Notes: a model not told the origin generated them from the sequence alone. A DNA stretch of 64,000 nt from Entoloma clypeatum (GCA_963565915.1 OY751485.1:3782001-3846000), one strand, 5' to 3'; shown: positions 1 to 11,147, counted from the first letter of the stretch. Translations and numbers: made by a program.

Positions 1-2
1 GG

Positions 3-407
3 GCGCCGCCACTTGGCCAACATACTTCAGCACAATCACCGTATTATCGCGGCTACTCGTACGCATATACGCAGATGTATGGTGCCCCTATACAGCCTGT
101 GACGACCCCTGCATCCAATTATGCACCAGCCCAGACAGGCGGGGCGATCCCAGTTCAGCTTCCAGTTGCGTCTTTGCCAGCCCTCCATGCACTTGGAATA
201 GTGCCCATCCCTGCGACATCTCTTCCTCCCGAAGGTCACCCACAGCCTCCCGCTGTCCTGCGAGGATCAAGTGTAAATGGAACCATGCTCAGTCTCGAAA
301 TCAATGTCTCATTGCTCCAATCGTCTCAAATGAGTGGGCTCGCTCTTATATTGAACTCGTTGATGTCGAGGAGCAGCGCTGCTGCGTCGGAAACAACCAA
401 GAATTGA
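3..407 (+). CDS. C-terminal end of an unrecognised protein (5' end outside window)
   Basis: An open frame enters from the left edge and stops at TAG/TGA context around 405-407 (AAT TGA). The visible 135 or so residues are rich in Pro, Ala, Gln and Tyr, with a Tyr/Gln-rich stretch followed by a Pro/Val/Leu-rich stretch, then a less biased tail ending in a hydrophobic segment (SGLALILNSLMS). I do not recognise a domain. It is followed by the 3' side and the promoter of the CLC gene on the same strand. The upstream part is missing, so function cannot be assigned; a nuclear or RNA-associated protein with a disordered tail would be possible but is only a guess. Confidence 0.55.
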   Translation, partial: APPLGQHTSAQSPYYRGYSYAYTQMYGAPIQPVTTPASNYAPAQTGGAIPVQLPVASLPALHALGIVPIPATSLPPEGHPQPPAVLRGSSVNGTMLSLEINVSLLQSSQMSGLALILNSLMSRSSAAASETTKN

Positions 408-539
408 TTGAAATCGAAAATAACGTGTCAATACATAATAAATAGAGTTTCAACGTGAAAGCCCTAATTTAGGTTTGCTGGACCACTCTAGCATGACATT
501 GAACTACTAGCCCTTCGCACTCTCTCACATCTCGAACCC

Positions 540-3500
540 ATGGCCAGTCCGTTGACGGCACCGTTATCCACAGATTGGCGGCGTCAAAGGCTGCTGAGGA
601 TTGGGAGCAGCAACAACTTCCTTTCAGAAACGGAAGAAGAACCTGCCAGCTTTTATGCAGACAATACGTGTCCCTCATCTCCTACGGAACAAACACACCT
701 AGAGTCATCCAGAACATCGTACGGCACGTTGGACCCTTCCCGCTATCACCAGCCCCGCGCTACCGAATCTCCAGCGCCTCGACAGTCAGTCCAGCATCGT
801 GACTTGACCTTTCTACGCAGGACTCTCTCCAACTCAACATCTCCACTTCCCCCCACCTTGAGAGCACGCGCCCTGTCGAGATTGACGAATGAACGCCCTA
901 TATCGGCGTACGATTCTCCTCTCAAAACTTCCGAAGACGACGCCACCCCAGATGCGGATGCTAGAATTAACGGCGTCCGTGTTTGGTACTCGTCTTTCTC
1001 TTCGATCGACTGGCTGCACGATGCGATCAAAGACTCAGTACGGTTTGCTCGACTCAGAAAAAGACGCCAGTCTCTTCGTGCTCGGGTCCGCCTGTTGGTC
1101 GATAAAAGCCTTGGTTGGTTGGTCGTGACGGTCGTCGGGTTTCTTACCGCCATCGTTGCCTTTCTCCTTGTAAGAAGCGAGCAATGGTTATTTGACTCCA
1201 AAGAGGGGTACTGCCGCGTGGCCTGGTGGAAAGCCAAGCACTTCTGTTGCTCCGGAACAAAAGACATTGCAGGTCGCCCTCGCGGTGGCAAAGTGGATTG
1301 TCCAGAGTGGTGCACGTGGGCCAGCGTATTATCGCAGGGCAGACGGGGTTTAGGCTCGGAGGTCATGGAGTATGTCTCCTACATCTTTATCGCGGTAAGG
1401 CTCACCTGTGTCCGTCAAACCATCGCGTCCTATTGACGAGATATCATAGGTCTCCTTGGCTTCGGTATCTTGCCTTCTTACAATATATCTAACCGATTCC
1501 ACAACTTTCACAACTCGTAAAGAGTCTGGTGTTTTGCGACCGGACTTTTCTGGCTCCGCTAAAGACAAACCATCGGAAACACTATCCAAACGCAAGGTCA
1601 TGTATTATGTAGGTGCCCCGATGTTTCCCCTGCACCAAGGATTGGCCTGATCGGCTACAGGCTGCTGGTAGTGGTGTCCCAGAGATCAAAACAATTTTGT
1701 CGGGTGAGCTGGCTATGGGCTTCCTCGACCCGTTCAACTCATCCTTGTGATCTAGGGTTTGTAATTCATGGTTACCTTGGTGGTCGAACTTTGTTCACAA
1801 AGGCAGTTGGTCTCGCGTTGTCTGTGGCATCTGGCCTTTCTCTTGGAAAAGAAGGTCCCTTCGTTCATATTGCCAGTTGCATCGGCAACATAGTCAGTCG
1901 CTTTTCCAGTAAATATGAAAACAACGAAGGTGCACCCCCCTTCCTTCATCCCGTGCGCTTCTCAACTCTAAAAGTTCTCACCCACTTCTAGCCAAGCGCC
2001 GCGAAATTTTGAGCGCGGCATGTGCAGCGGGAGTCGCTGTAGCATTCGGCGCTCCGATAGGAGGCACTTTGTTCAGTTTAGAAGAAGTTTCTTATTTCTT
2101 CCCGCCCAAAGTTTATTTCTTCCTTTTTTGAGCGTTTCTACATCTTATACAAGGTGTTTTCCAGGTGATGTGGAGAAGGTCCGTGGCCAACATTCAATGC
2201 AACCTGCCTTTTCATAGTCATAAAACGCAGTTTCTTCTGTGCCATGGTTGCCGCTATCACCCTGAAAATCCTGGATCCTTTTGGGACCGGGAAATTAGTA
2301 CTTTTTCAAGTCACATATGATAAAGTATCACGATTGGTTCTTCCGTTTCATATGATGTGACTTTCCATGTAACTAGGACTGGCATGCCTACGAACTTTTC
2401 CCTTTTGTCGTTCTGGGAGTGTTTGGGGTAAGTCCCTTTCTCTCAAATGGTGGTTCGTGTGTTGATTTGAAATAGGGTGTATATGGCGCTTACTTCTCTA
2501 AGCTAAACTACGCCTGGAGCAAGTGTGTTCGCAACAAAACCTGGCTCAAATCACATCCCATCGCAGAGGTTATCTTGGTGAGCCAGCCTTTAGCTGGCTT
2601 CTGTATCCTTGGCTTATTTACTGCCCCAGATCACGGCTATAACAGCAGTTCTTTGTTTCATTAATCCATATACTCGCATGGGCGGCACTGAGTTGGTTTA
2701 CAATCTCTTTGCTGAATGCCGACAAGAATCCGGGATCCATCCTGGTTTATGTGTGCTGGACCCTAGAACATTCAAGAATGTTTGGCCAGTCATCTCTGCA
2801 ATCATGGTGGCCATGGTTATCAAAGCAGGCCTTACGATTGTCACGTTCGGTATCAAGGTTCCTGCCGGCATTTTCATCCCGTCCTTGGCAGTTGGTGCAT
2901 GCGCCGGTCGAGTAATTGGTATCCTCATGAAATGGCTATACTGGCAGCGGCCAGATTCAAGGGTCTTTGCTGCATGTAATGGGGATATGGATTGTAAGAA
3001 AAAAACTTTACCTCCTTCACCCTTGGCTGTAACATATCGTGGAAACTTCAGGTATCATCCCTGGTCTATACGCCATGGTCGGTGCGGCAGCTACGCTGTC
3101 TGGGGTCACAGTAAGCATCCAAACTACGACAATGACAATGCCTCATATTCTTGGAAGCGTACTACGGTGTCCCTGGCGGTCATCATGTTTGAGCTCACAG
3201 ACACATTGACATACGCAGTCCCCGTAATGCTGGCCGTACTTGTGGCCAAGACAGTTGCGGATTCTTTGGAGCCCAAGGGAATTTATGACCTTGTCATCGA
3301 GCTCCATCAACTACCTTACCTTGACTCTAAACATGAATATTTGTGGGGAAGTCTACAGATAAATGACGTAGTGAGTTTGCGGACGACTCTTCAATTCGAG
3401 ATGTAAACTGACGAATATTGAGACCACTCATGACGTGGAAGTGATCAGGCTTGATATGAAAAACACCGTAAAGAGCTTGCGGGACCAGCTCTTGAGACTT

Positions 3501-4083
3501 ACGGCTTCTGGAAGCGACGACGATGGGTTTCCTATCCTGAGGAATGATGTTAATGGCGACGGTCTGAGGATGGTTGGATATATTGGGGCCAATGAACTCG
3601 AACACTCCCTCAGTGGGTTTTCAGTGCAATCTGTGTTCGAGGAACTCGGGATTGCTGATATGCTGATACAGGCATTGTGGCTGATCACGAGGAAGAGGAA
3701 GTACACTTCCATACCACTTATTGCCATACCCTAGCCGCGTCGTCTACCTCGTCATTTTTAGAAGACGTGGCACATCCCGTTCAAAATCTCTTTGATTTCA
3801 GTATCTACATGGACCAGGTATGTATATCTTATCGTAATCGGCGTGGACTCATCTTGGTTAGGCACCGTTGACTGTCCAATCCAATTCGCCATTGGAAATG
3901 GTTCACCAGTTTTTCGTGAAGCTTGGTGCACGATATGTTGTTGTAACAGATCCCGAGGGACTGTGTACGTCCTCTTTGGACATTTTACTGCATTTTGCAC
4001 ACTCACTTACGGCGTCAGATGAGGGTGTAATCGATAAGAAGACGTGGCTTGCCTTCCTCGCCGACTTGGAAGAAAAGTCATGA
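540..4083 (+). CDS. GEF1: CLC-family chloride/proton exchanger with CBS domains (Gef1-like)
   Basis: Multi-exon gene for a voltage-gated chloride channel family protein, expected in Golgi/endosome membranes, where the yeast Gef1 group exchanges chloride for protons. Visible in order: a Ser/Thr-rich cytosolic N-terminus; a first membrane helix ([20 protein letters not shown]); the anion filter [10 protein letters not shown] at about 1666-1705; the GKEGPFVH loop carrying the gating glutamate; the [10 protein letters not shown] segment with the glutamate that in CLC-5-type proteins carries protons; [17 protein letters not shown]; and two C-terminal CBS domains (about 3370-3640 and 3815-4080). 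Both key glutamates are present and the filter residue is Ser, so by family knowledge it should be a chloride-selective exchanger rather than a plain channel. The start was chosen at an ATG in good context (CCCATGG). At least nine short introns are needed; several in-frame gaps between exons fit the family alignment. Confidence 0.96.
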
Positions 4084-4343
4084 CTCATGGTAACTTTTGG
4101 GACAATTTATGTTTTGCGTTCGTCCTCGACTCCTCCCACAACTTTTACTGTTACTTTATCTCCACCGCCCGTCGTTACTCTGTCTCTTGTCCACGCTCAT
4201 TTGAAGAACTGTAAGCTACTTAAAGTACATAAGTATGGACTGTTGATTAATCAATTACTTATGTAACTCCTTTTGCTTCTGTTTGTGCTTGTTTCATCTG
4301 GCTCACTCCCAACACACATCTTCATCTTGCGCAAGATCTTGCT

Positions 4344-4981
4344 ATGGCTGGTCTCGGAGTCCCTGTCAAGCTTCTACACGAGTCATTGGGGCATATAGTC
4401 ACCGTCGAACTCAAAACTGGGCAACTTTATCGAGGAAAACTCGCAGAAGGTCCGTCCATTGTCATGCTGCTCATGCATGGTCTTGGTCGATAAAACCTCT
4501 TTCTCTCGCAGCGGAGGACAACTTGAACATATCTTTAAAGGATATCACCGTGACAGGACGCGATGGCCGCGTATCCCAGCTAGATCAAGTATACATTCGG
4601 GGCAGTATGGTGCGGTTTTTCATTGTTCCAGATATGTTGCAGAATGCGCCGATGTAAGTCACGAGAAACTGTCCATCCCTCCCTCTTGCCAGACCTTTTT
4701 ACAAAATGGATCGGACATAGGTTTAAACGAGTGGGACCAAACGCGATGAGAGGACGAGGTATTGGCACGGCGCGTGGACGGGCAACAATCATGCGGGGTA
4801 TGTTTGTTCAACCTCTGGCGACGTACACTCACGTTTTTTTCTTTCTCCCATGATATCGAATAGCAAATGGTACATCACACCCTCTCCAATCTTGTTTTGC
4901 GACAGTACTGATGTTGTTCGCTTCCACCCAGCACGGCGTGGTCGTGGTGTTGCACCACCTGCACGGGGGATTAGGCGGTAA
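4344..4981 (+). CDS. SMD3: Small nuclear ribonucleoprotein SmD3
   Basis: Spliceosomal core Sm protein; it sits in the seven-membered Sm ring on U1, U2, U4 and U5 snRNAs. The first exon starts [14 protein letters not shown] and holds the Sm1 motif ([17 protein letters not shown]); after an intron the Sm2 motif follows ([18 protein letters not shown]). The tail is Arg-Gly rich ([17 protein letters not shown]), the kind of sequence that is symmetrically dimethylated in Sm proteins. The spliced product is about 124-126 residues, the normal size for SmD3. Introns: about 4450-4510, 4652-4720, and one or two in 4800-4931, depending on whether a 6-base microexon is used. It follows the CLC gene on the same strand. 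Confidence 0.96.
4864..4869 (+). other. Possible 6-nucleotide microexon (CAAATG) in the SmD3 gene
   Basis: The bases CAAATG lie between an acceptor (ATCGAATAG) and a donor (GTACAT). Including them gives MRANARRGRG; skipping them and joining the flanking exons directly gives MRARRGRG. Both keep the frame. I favour inclusion because it brings the protein to the length of human SmD3 (126), but this is weak evidence. Confidence 0.45.
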
Positions 4982-5166
4982 CTGCGTCCAAAGAAATTTA
5001 TATTTGTTACTTGCGCGCCGGGTGATATATCTCCAACAATTGCTCCAACAATTGAGCAAATGCCCTGGAATCATTAAGTAGTGACATCACAGTCTTGTTC
5101 AGATAAACGATTCATTTAGGAGGAATTACATAGACGAATTGATGAGACTGACGATGATCATCCCCC

Positions 5167-5514
5167 TCAAAAATCAGTTACTCGACCCTTGAAACTCCAA
5201 TCACCATCTGAATGTTCTCCCCACCTGCGAACAGGCTCACGTTTGGGACCTCCTTGCTCGCCAGTCATAGGATTTACATCCCCTTGAAATTCAGGCGTGA
5301 CGGGTTTGCGCGCATCAGGATGCATGGCCAGCTCTGCCTCATGAGATGACTGGTTGCCTGCAAGAGGTATTTGAACAGCACGCTGAAGTTCTTCGAACTC
5401 TCTCTGTTGTTCTCGCGGAAGTGGCGGTGGCGATGGGCGATTCAGAGATGCCGAGGCCACTGCGCGAAGCAAGGGGTGCAGGCGGAAGGGTGGTACACGA
5501 ATGAGCAGTGTCAT
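5167..5514 (-). CDS. SDH8: Succinate dehydrogenase assembly factor 4 (SDHAF4/Sdh8)
   Basis: Intronless 115-residue protein. The N-terminus (MTLLIRVPPFRLHPLLRA) is basic and hydrophobic like a mitochondrial targeting peptide. The C-terminal half has the conserved block of the SDHAF4 (DUF1674) family: HPDARKPVTPEFQGDVNP, then GGPKREPVRRWG and the ending DWSFKGRVTDF, the family's invariant C-terminus. By family knowledge it binds the flavinylated SDH1 subunit in the matrix, shields it from making radicals and promotes assembly of complex II. It lies downstream of DBF4 on the same strand and converges on SmD3. Confidence 0.93.
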   Translation of the reverse strand: MTLLIRVPPFRLHPLLRAVASASLNRPSPPPLPREQQREFEELQRAVQIPLAGNQSSHEAELAMHPDARKPVTPEFQGDVNPMTGEQGGPKREPVRRWGEHSDGDWSFKGRVTDF

Positions 5515-5839
5515 GTTTTGAGGGTTATGTAAGCTGGATTGAGGTCTTACTTATCGTGGGAATGAGACTATATGCTCTGCCTGCTGCCAGGCACCCCAAA
5601 AAATATTAAAGAAAATGACAGCGTGTATTCTCTGCACTCAGAATAAGACCAAGAATTTTGGATCGCCGAATACAAAACTCTGATGGTTTGGTTGTCCGCA
5701 ACTGTAGTGCTTGGCAGCACGCAGCATTTTCTTATGAATGTGACCATGACAATGTCTATATAATGAACTATGCTGAATACTTGGAATGAATGCTTAAACG
5801 ATGGAGTCGACGAAGCGAACAACTTGGAACATGCATGCA
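5515..5839. other. Intergenic: SDHAF4 promoter side and DBF4 3' end
   Basis: AT-rich spacer of about 325 bases between two genes on the minus strand. It must hold the DBF4 polyadenylation region and the SDHAF4 5' leader and promoter. A short antisense-free frame exists here but shows no coding pattern. I see no RNA gene or repeat. Confidence 0.5.
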
Positions 5840-7829
5840 TCAGGAATCTGCTGAAATCCGAATGCCATCTTCAAGGGCGTCACCCATCTCATCATATTCA
5901 GGCTCGCGACGCTTGATTGTTGGAGGTTTACGAGGATGTGGTTCTTCTCGTGTCTGGGCGCAATAGGACTTGCGCATTGCCTCCCTTTTCAGGCGCTCTT
6001 CAAATAACTCTTGTTTGGTTCGTCGTCGTACACGAGCGAGAACGCAATCGAGTTGCAGAAAATTTGCATCACTCATTGCGAATCTTTGATGTTTACGTGA
6101 CTGAACATGCTGCCACCAAGTGGAAGGATTTGGAATTGGGCGTATGACGTTCAACATAAACCACGTACCAGCTTGAAATCGTCAAATTTCATGCGACAGC
6201 TTTCGCAATAACCTGGCTTGCTACCTTCTTCCCTCTTCGGCAATTTGAACGTATTGGTACTTCGACTCTTTCTGAGCATGGGCTGCCTTCCAGGAATTAT
6301 GGCCGGTGGAGCCATGACAAGGACTCGGTTTTCTTTGTCGGCTGTGTTAGATGGAAATTTGAGAGAGGTCACAACGTGTTGTTTCATCCTGCCACTCAGT
6401 GCAGAAGGAAGTTGTACATTTCTTGCCGTATACCCGGTAGTTGAGGTGGTTCCTGTGGTAGAGGTGATCCCCACGCTATTGCCAGAGGCAGCCATGTATG
6501 TGGCGGTTCCTGAAGCAAGAAATCCGGATGCATTTCCTGGATCTTGGATGTCACAATCATGGATCAAGTATTCGTCGTCGGGAGACGGAGAGAAGTTGGC
6601 ACGACGATGAAGATTGTTCATCGAGACGGATCGTCGTAAATCTCCCGTCCTTTTTGCGTGTATATTGACTTCCGCCCTCCTTTTCACGACATGTGGTTGC
6701 TTGAGCCTGACTATAGATTCCTTCTTCTCTTCGTTCCTCACACGATCTGTTCTCTGCTGCTTTTCCCATCTCCTCTTCTCCTTCTCATCGAAGGGAATGA
6801 AAGGGCCTCTGGCTTGTGGATGACAATGCAAGACGGGCCATGGAAATTTCGTGACGGCCCCTTCTCGGGCTTTCACGACGGGGTATTCGTAAACAGCGAC
6901 GGTGGCCAGCTCTTGCCGGAGGTCTTCGACAAGGACAAATTTGCTTCCACGTGTGAAGTATTTGAAGTCATGGCGTTTTTGGGTGGGATCCCGTTCGGTG
7001 GTTCCATGAATTTGTTCCGACTTCAACAGTCGGGCAAGGGAAGGGGTTTGCCTTTTGGTGGTAGCTTCGGTGGTAGATGTGGAGGGAGAAGGGGAGTCAA
7101 GAAGACGGGTGAGGACACTTTCGAGCTTGACTGTGTTCCAAATCTTCTTGCCGAGATTGGCGGCGGTAATCATAGGATCAATCCCGCGTGGATATTCAGA
7201 CTCTTCACCTGTACTGAAGCAAGATGAATGTTGGTGGTTTACCACTGAAGCATGGACGCGGACTGACCAGCCCCGAAGCTTGATAGGACTCCTCAAAACG
7301 CTTCGAGAAAGGGGTTTCGGATTGTTCTCTTTGTCGCCGGCGGTGGATGTAGAAATAATGGGCACAGCACGATTGCTGATGAAATGAGTGACTTCGGTAT
7401 CGAAAAATTTGACAATGCTCTGCAGGTGGCCTCAGTGCTGGACGAGGAAAGAACACAGAGCGTTATGACGCGCACCCCTCCGAGTCTTTCAATCATCTCT
7501 TCATATGCGTCGAGTGCGAGAGAGCCGACGACGCCGTCTTCGAAATAGAAGGCGAAACCGGGGAATGCGCGAGTGTACTTTTCTTTGAACTCGGCTTTCT
7601 GTTGTTCGCGCTCAGCGTGTCTCCGTTCACGGGCCTTATCAGGGACAAGTGCTTGAGTTGACGGTGCGGGCTTGATACGCTTTGCGGAGATGGAAGGATC
7701 GAGGAGAGCATCCGGAGAGCGGGGGCGCTTGGCGACGGGGAGTTGGAGGGGTCGATGTGCGAGGGGTCGACGGTGCATGTCGTGGTTGGTGGCTAGGACG
7801 CGTCCGGTCACGCTGGTGTCACGAGGCAA
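5840..7829 (-). CDS. DBF4: DBF4-type regulatory subunit of the Cdc7 kinase
   Basis: Regulatory subunit that activates Cdc7 (DDK) to phosphorylate MCM helicase at replication origins; nuclear. All three family motifs are visible. Motif N (BRCT-like) spans the first splice: FYFEDGVV, then RLGG joined to SIVKFFDTEVTHFISNRAVP. Motif M: HDFKYFTRGSKFVLVEDLRQ, then WPVLHCHPQARGPFIPFDEK. Motif C is a zinc finger across the second splice, reading C-x2-C-x9-H-x5-H (YCESCRMKF, then KHQRFAMSD). Introns are near 7393-7470 and 6131-6180. The ATG at 7829 was taken as the start; a second in-frame ATG at 7778 is a credible alternative because the first lies only 20 bases from the ATG5 start. A Ser/Thr-rich linker separates motifs M and C. 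Confidence 0.93.
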
Positions 7830-7849
7830 TCAACAGTCACGCGACGGCA
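7830..7849. promoter_or_regulatory. Very short divergent promoter between DBF4 and ATG5
   Basis: Only 20 bases separate the two predicted start codons (71 if DBF4 starts at 7778). Transcript leaders of the two genes must therefore overlap or start within the neighbour's reading frame. No TATA box is visible. Confidence 0.5.
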
Positions 7850-9113
7850 ATGTCAACCCGTCACCACCATGAGACAACGTCGAGCAAGGAGCCGGCGACG
7901 GACTACCAGACGACCCTCTTCCGTCGTCTCACATGGGAGGGCACCGTTCCACTCGACGTCCGCGTAGACCCAAAGGAGCTCCCTGCCAATTCAGATCGTG
8001 GCCTCGAATGCTACTACATCCAGGCACCTCGCGTCAGCTATCTTCCCCTTCTCATGCCAGAGATCCGCCGCTTCCTCATGGATGTCGTTTTCGATGAGGC
8101 CGCAGCCCAGGTCCTCAAGGAGGATGATTGGTGGTTCGAGAGCGCAGAGGGAACCCTCCTCAAGTGGTATGGACATATCTCTCCCAACATGACCGTCCCT
8201 CATTTCCGCCAGGCATTGGCCAATTGGTCTCATCTACGACAATCATACCATCTCCACATCCGCTCGCCCATCATCGTCACAACCGCAACCAGCAGGCACT
8301 CCTATGCGTCTGATCCTCCATCTCGCTTCTCCTCCTACCGAAAAACTTTTACAATCTCCAAGCGCCGAGGCCTGCAAATTGGCATTTATGGGCCAGTTGA
8401 AGGAAGCAGACTTCCTTCGCTGGGGAAACACGAAACGAATGACGGGCTTGAGAAAAGTCGATCAAGACGGGATATGGGAGGGCATCAAAGACCGTGTGTC
8501 CTGACTTGTATCTACCTTCGAGATCCTCGCCCTCTCATTCCGTTTAGATAACTTCGACAACTACTGGCGCGTCGCCACCAAGGTGACTCCGACTGCTGGC
8601 CCTGGCCGTCCCCGATCTCCCCCAGCTTCATCCGTATCCATGCACAATCGCCCTCCCTCCGCCGATCCTGCGGGACCGACCGATCGCGATGGCTCCTATA
8701 ATGTACGCAGTGTGCCAGTAAGAATATACCTTCCCGACGGTCCCGTTATCCAAGATCTCGTGCCTCCGATTTTGGAAGATGGTGTGTACATTGATCTCCA
8801 TCATCCTATTTCTCTTTCCCTCATTCTTTCCTTCTACTATCATATTCATGTACATTGACAACCACGAATAGGCTCTCCTCATACCCTTAGACATTTTCTC
8901 ACTAATCACGTCCCACTTCTATTCCCTCCCCGGTCTCCTCCATCCACTCCAACACGCAATAATCCTGGCGGTCCTGAAGCCGGCGATTCTCAGCTGGCCT
9001 ATCCATTGATCCAGGGAGTGCGGTCGCCACCTGATGCTGAGATGGCGTGGCTTGGTGCTTGTATGGCGGGCGCAGATGGCTGGCTCAATATATGCATAGG
9101 CATCGCCAGCTAG
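7850..9113 (+). CDS. ATG5: Autophagy protein Atg5
   Basis: Core autophagy protein: Atg12 is joined to a lysine of Atg5, and the conjugate with Atg16 promotes Atg8 lipidation on the phagophore. Visible: an N-terminal ubiquitin-fold segment beginning RRLTWEGTVPLDVRVDP, YIQAPRVSYLPLLMPEI, and LKWHWPIGLIYD across an intron at about 8165-8217 (donor GTATGG, acceptor CGCCAG). The block QLKEADFLRWG carries the expected acceptor lysine (the Lys in LKEAD, matching human Lys130 in the MKEAD block). Then comes FDNYWRVATKV, and the C-terminal ubiquitin fold with VPVRIYLPDGPVIQ and ADGWLNICIGIAS. The stop is TAG at 9111-9113. Total is roughly 330 residues, larger than human Atg5 (275) because of a Pro/Ser-rich insert before the second ubiquitin fold. 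Confidence 0.93.
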
Positions 9114-9351
9114 TGAAGTCTTCTGTTTGTCTTTTAGACCGTGATTGCATATACATCCATTAATCGCCCCCCCCCTCCTCTTTCCAACCCTAATCATGAC
9201 ATGTTTGAGAACACGCAGAACAATCGAAATGGCCATTCGCCCCACATTCGAAAGGGTCCAAACATCAATGAGAGGGCGAAGTTCAGACATTCACTTCACA
9301 CAATAGTCTGTTCGCCTACTGAACTGAAGCATTTACATATGTACCAGACAT

Positions 9352-11099
9352 TTATACGTCGAATTTAACAATCTGTTCTCCTTTCCCCCTCTCAATTTTA
9401 ATTAGCCTCTTAGCTACGCATCCATACAAGATACGAGTTGTTCCCTGTCCAACAGCTGTGCTTCCTCCAACATTAGCCTTGGCAATTAACAGACCTTTCG
9501 CTTCGTTGAGTGGCATCGAGAAATGGGGAGGTGATGACAATAGGCATAGAAGTAGGTGAGCCGTCAAAATCTGCTGAGCTGTAGGAGTCAGCAATGTGGC
9601 GCTCGAGGAAGAGGATACGCTCGATCCCGACGGTGATGCGGGCGAGGGCGAGAGAGCAGCTAGCGAGTGCAGATGCGAGCTTCAATGGATGCTTGTGATG
9701 AGTTGAAGGTCAGGCTCCCAGTCGAGGTATACATACATTGTCTCTTTGGCTCGAGGCGGCTTGTTGCCAACTCCCCGGCCGAATAAGTCATAGGGATGAC
9801 CTGGCATTATGACATCGCCCATGGTAGCCCATATCTTTGCCTTTGCAATGAACACATTCAATGTCAAGACAGGAAAATCATCGAGATGGGAGAACGTACA
9901 ACAAATCCCTCGACTTCAGTGTTTACTTGCAGCCTTGGATGTCTCGTGCCTGGTATGGCAGAAGCGGTATTTCTCTGAATTGACTCTGGAGTCGAGGAGG
10001 GGGTTTTGGAGTTTACTGTTTCAAAGATTGTGGGATTTGGGCCGTGGACCACCGTATCATTAGCTTCTTCAATGCTGTTCTCGTTGCTATCTACTCGGTC
10101 ATCGTTTTCCATCTGTCCCCGCCGAATGCGGCCGGAACGATCCTTGTAGAAGAGGAGCGGTTCTGATGAATTCACTGCTTGGCCTGTGGGAGGGCTCCTG
10201 CTGAAAGGAGAAGATGGCAGGGGGCTCATGAAAGAAGTTGTACTGATATTTCCCAGGTCTACTTGTTCGTCCATCAGGTTGTCAGTAAAGCGCAGACTCC
10301 GCGCGGTGGTTGCCGGTGTGTTCCAGAACTTGTCTTCGTGAGGAGACGAGGGAGGGGAGGTGGCTTGGGCCTGTGGTTTCTGGCTCGTGTCATCGTCTCG
10401 AATTCTATGCTTGGATGTGGCATCTCGCTTCTACGAAAAAATAAGGTACTCCATTTTGTCGACGATAAACAACTTGCCCTTCTATTCAGCTCAGCAATTC
10501 GTGATTGAAGAGCCTGAATACCTTTCTCTTCATTTTCAACGAGTGTCCTGATTGATGAACCTGGAATGGACTGGGCCTGCAAATGAAATCGCTGCGAATG
10601 CGGGTCGTGTCAGGGAGGGACGGGGACAGACTTGATGGAGGGTCTCGTTAAGGTTCCGCATGCTCTGGCGAACGACCTGGAGTCTTTCTAGTATCTCTAA
10701 AGCCTGCGAATGAGCGCGTGGCATGGGTCTGATTACTTGGCTTCGAAGGGGTGAGGCTGAAACGACGTTGATGAAGACGGTGGGTACACACTAGCGACCG
10801 ATGCACTTGATGGCAGCTTGGGCATATGTCTCTGGGTCGACGTCGGCTGGCTTGGAGGCGTCGTCACGGCGGGGCGGGGGCTTCCTCAACGGGGTGGCGG
10901 GTGAGAACTGGGCACGGGTGAGCTGAGGTGTGGACGCAAAAAGACAGAGTTCAGAGGCATCGATGTCGCGGATGAGATCGCCAAGCTGGGTGGTGAGAAC
11001 TGCACGAGAATAAGGTCCGGCGCCGATGGGGGCGGTCAGGGCGGCGGTGGCGCTGATGGTGCGGGCGGTGTGTGTGAGGCGGTCGATAGGGGAGGACAT
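9352..11099 (-). CDS. DASH complex Spc34-like protein with a long unexplained C-terminal half
   Basis: I joined six exons: from the ATG at 11099, through introns near 10807-10765, 10610-10578, 10484-10440 (a GC-AG intron, AGG|GCAAGT to CGTAG), 9892-9838 and about 9729-9680, to a TAA at 9352. The N-terminal third resembles DASH subunit Spc34: an opening block (YSRAVLTTQLGDLIRDIDAS) followed by ELCLF, a Pro/Arg spacer (KPPPRRDD) and a coiled coil ending QALQSRIAELNRR. DASH/Dam1 couples kinetochores to microtubules. The rest is a Ser/Pro-rich linker and then a compact region (KIWATMGDVIMPGHPYDLFG) and a C-terminus (TRILYGCVAKRLIKIERGKG) that I do not recognise. It may be one long protein or two genes read as one; the splice frames support one. 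Confidence 0.48.
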
Positions 11100-11147
11100 G
11101 CGTGACAGCGGACACGTGACGGCACCTCCGCCTTCGCATCTTCCGTC

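Noticed and set aside
746..1366. 206-codon minus-strand frame opposite the first CLC exon
   Set aside because: It is the antisense shadow of a confident exon and has no start context, domain or splice continuation.
5568..5840. 90-codon minus-strand frame between DBF4 and SDHAF4
   Set aside because: The translation is random-looking (Ile/Ser/Phe-rich, no domain) and lies in the AT-rich spacer where untranslated regions are expected.
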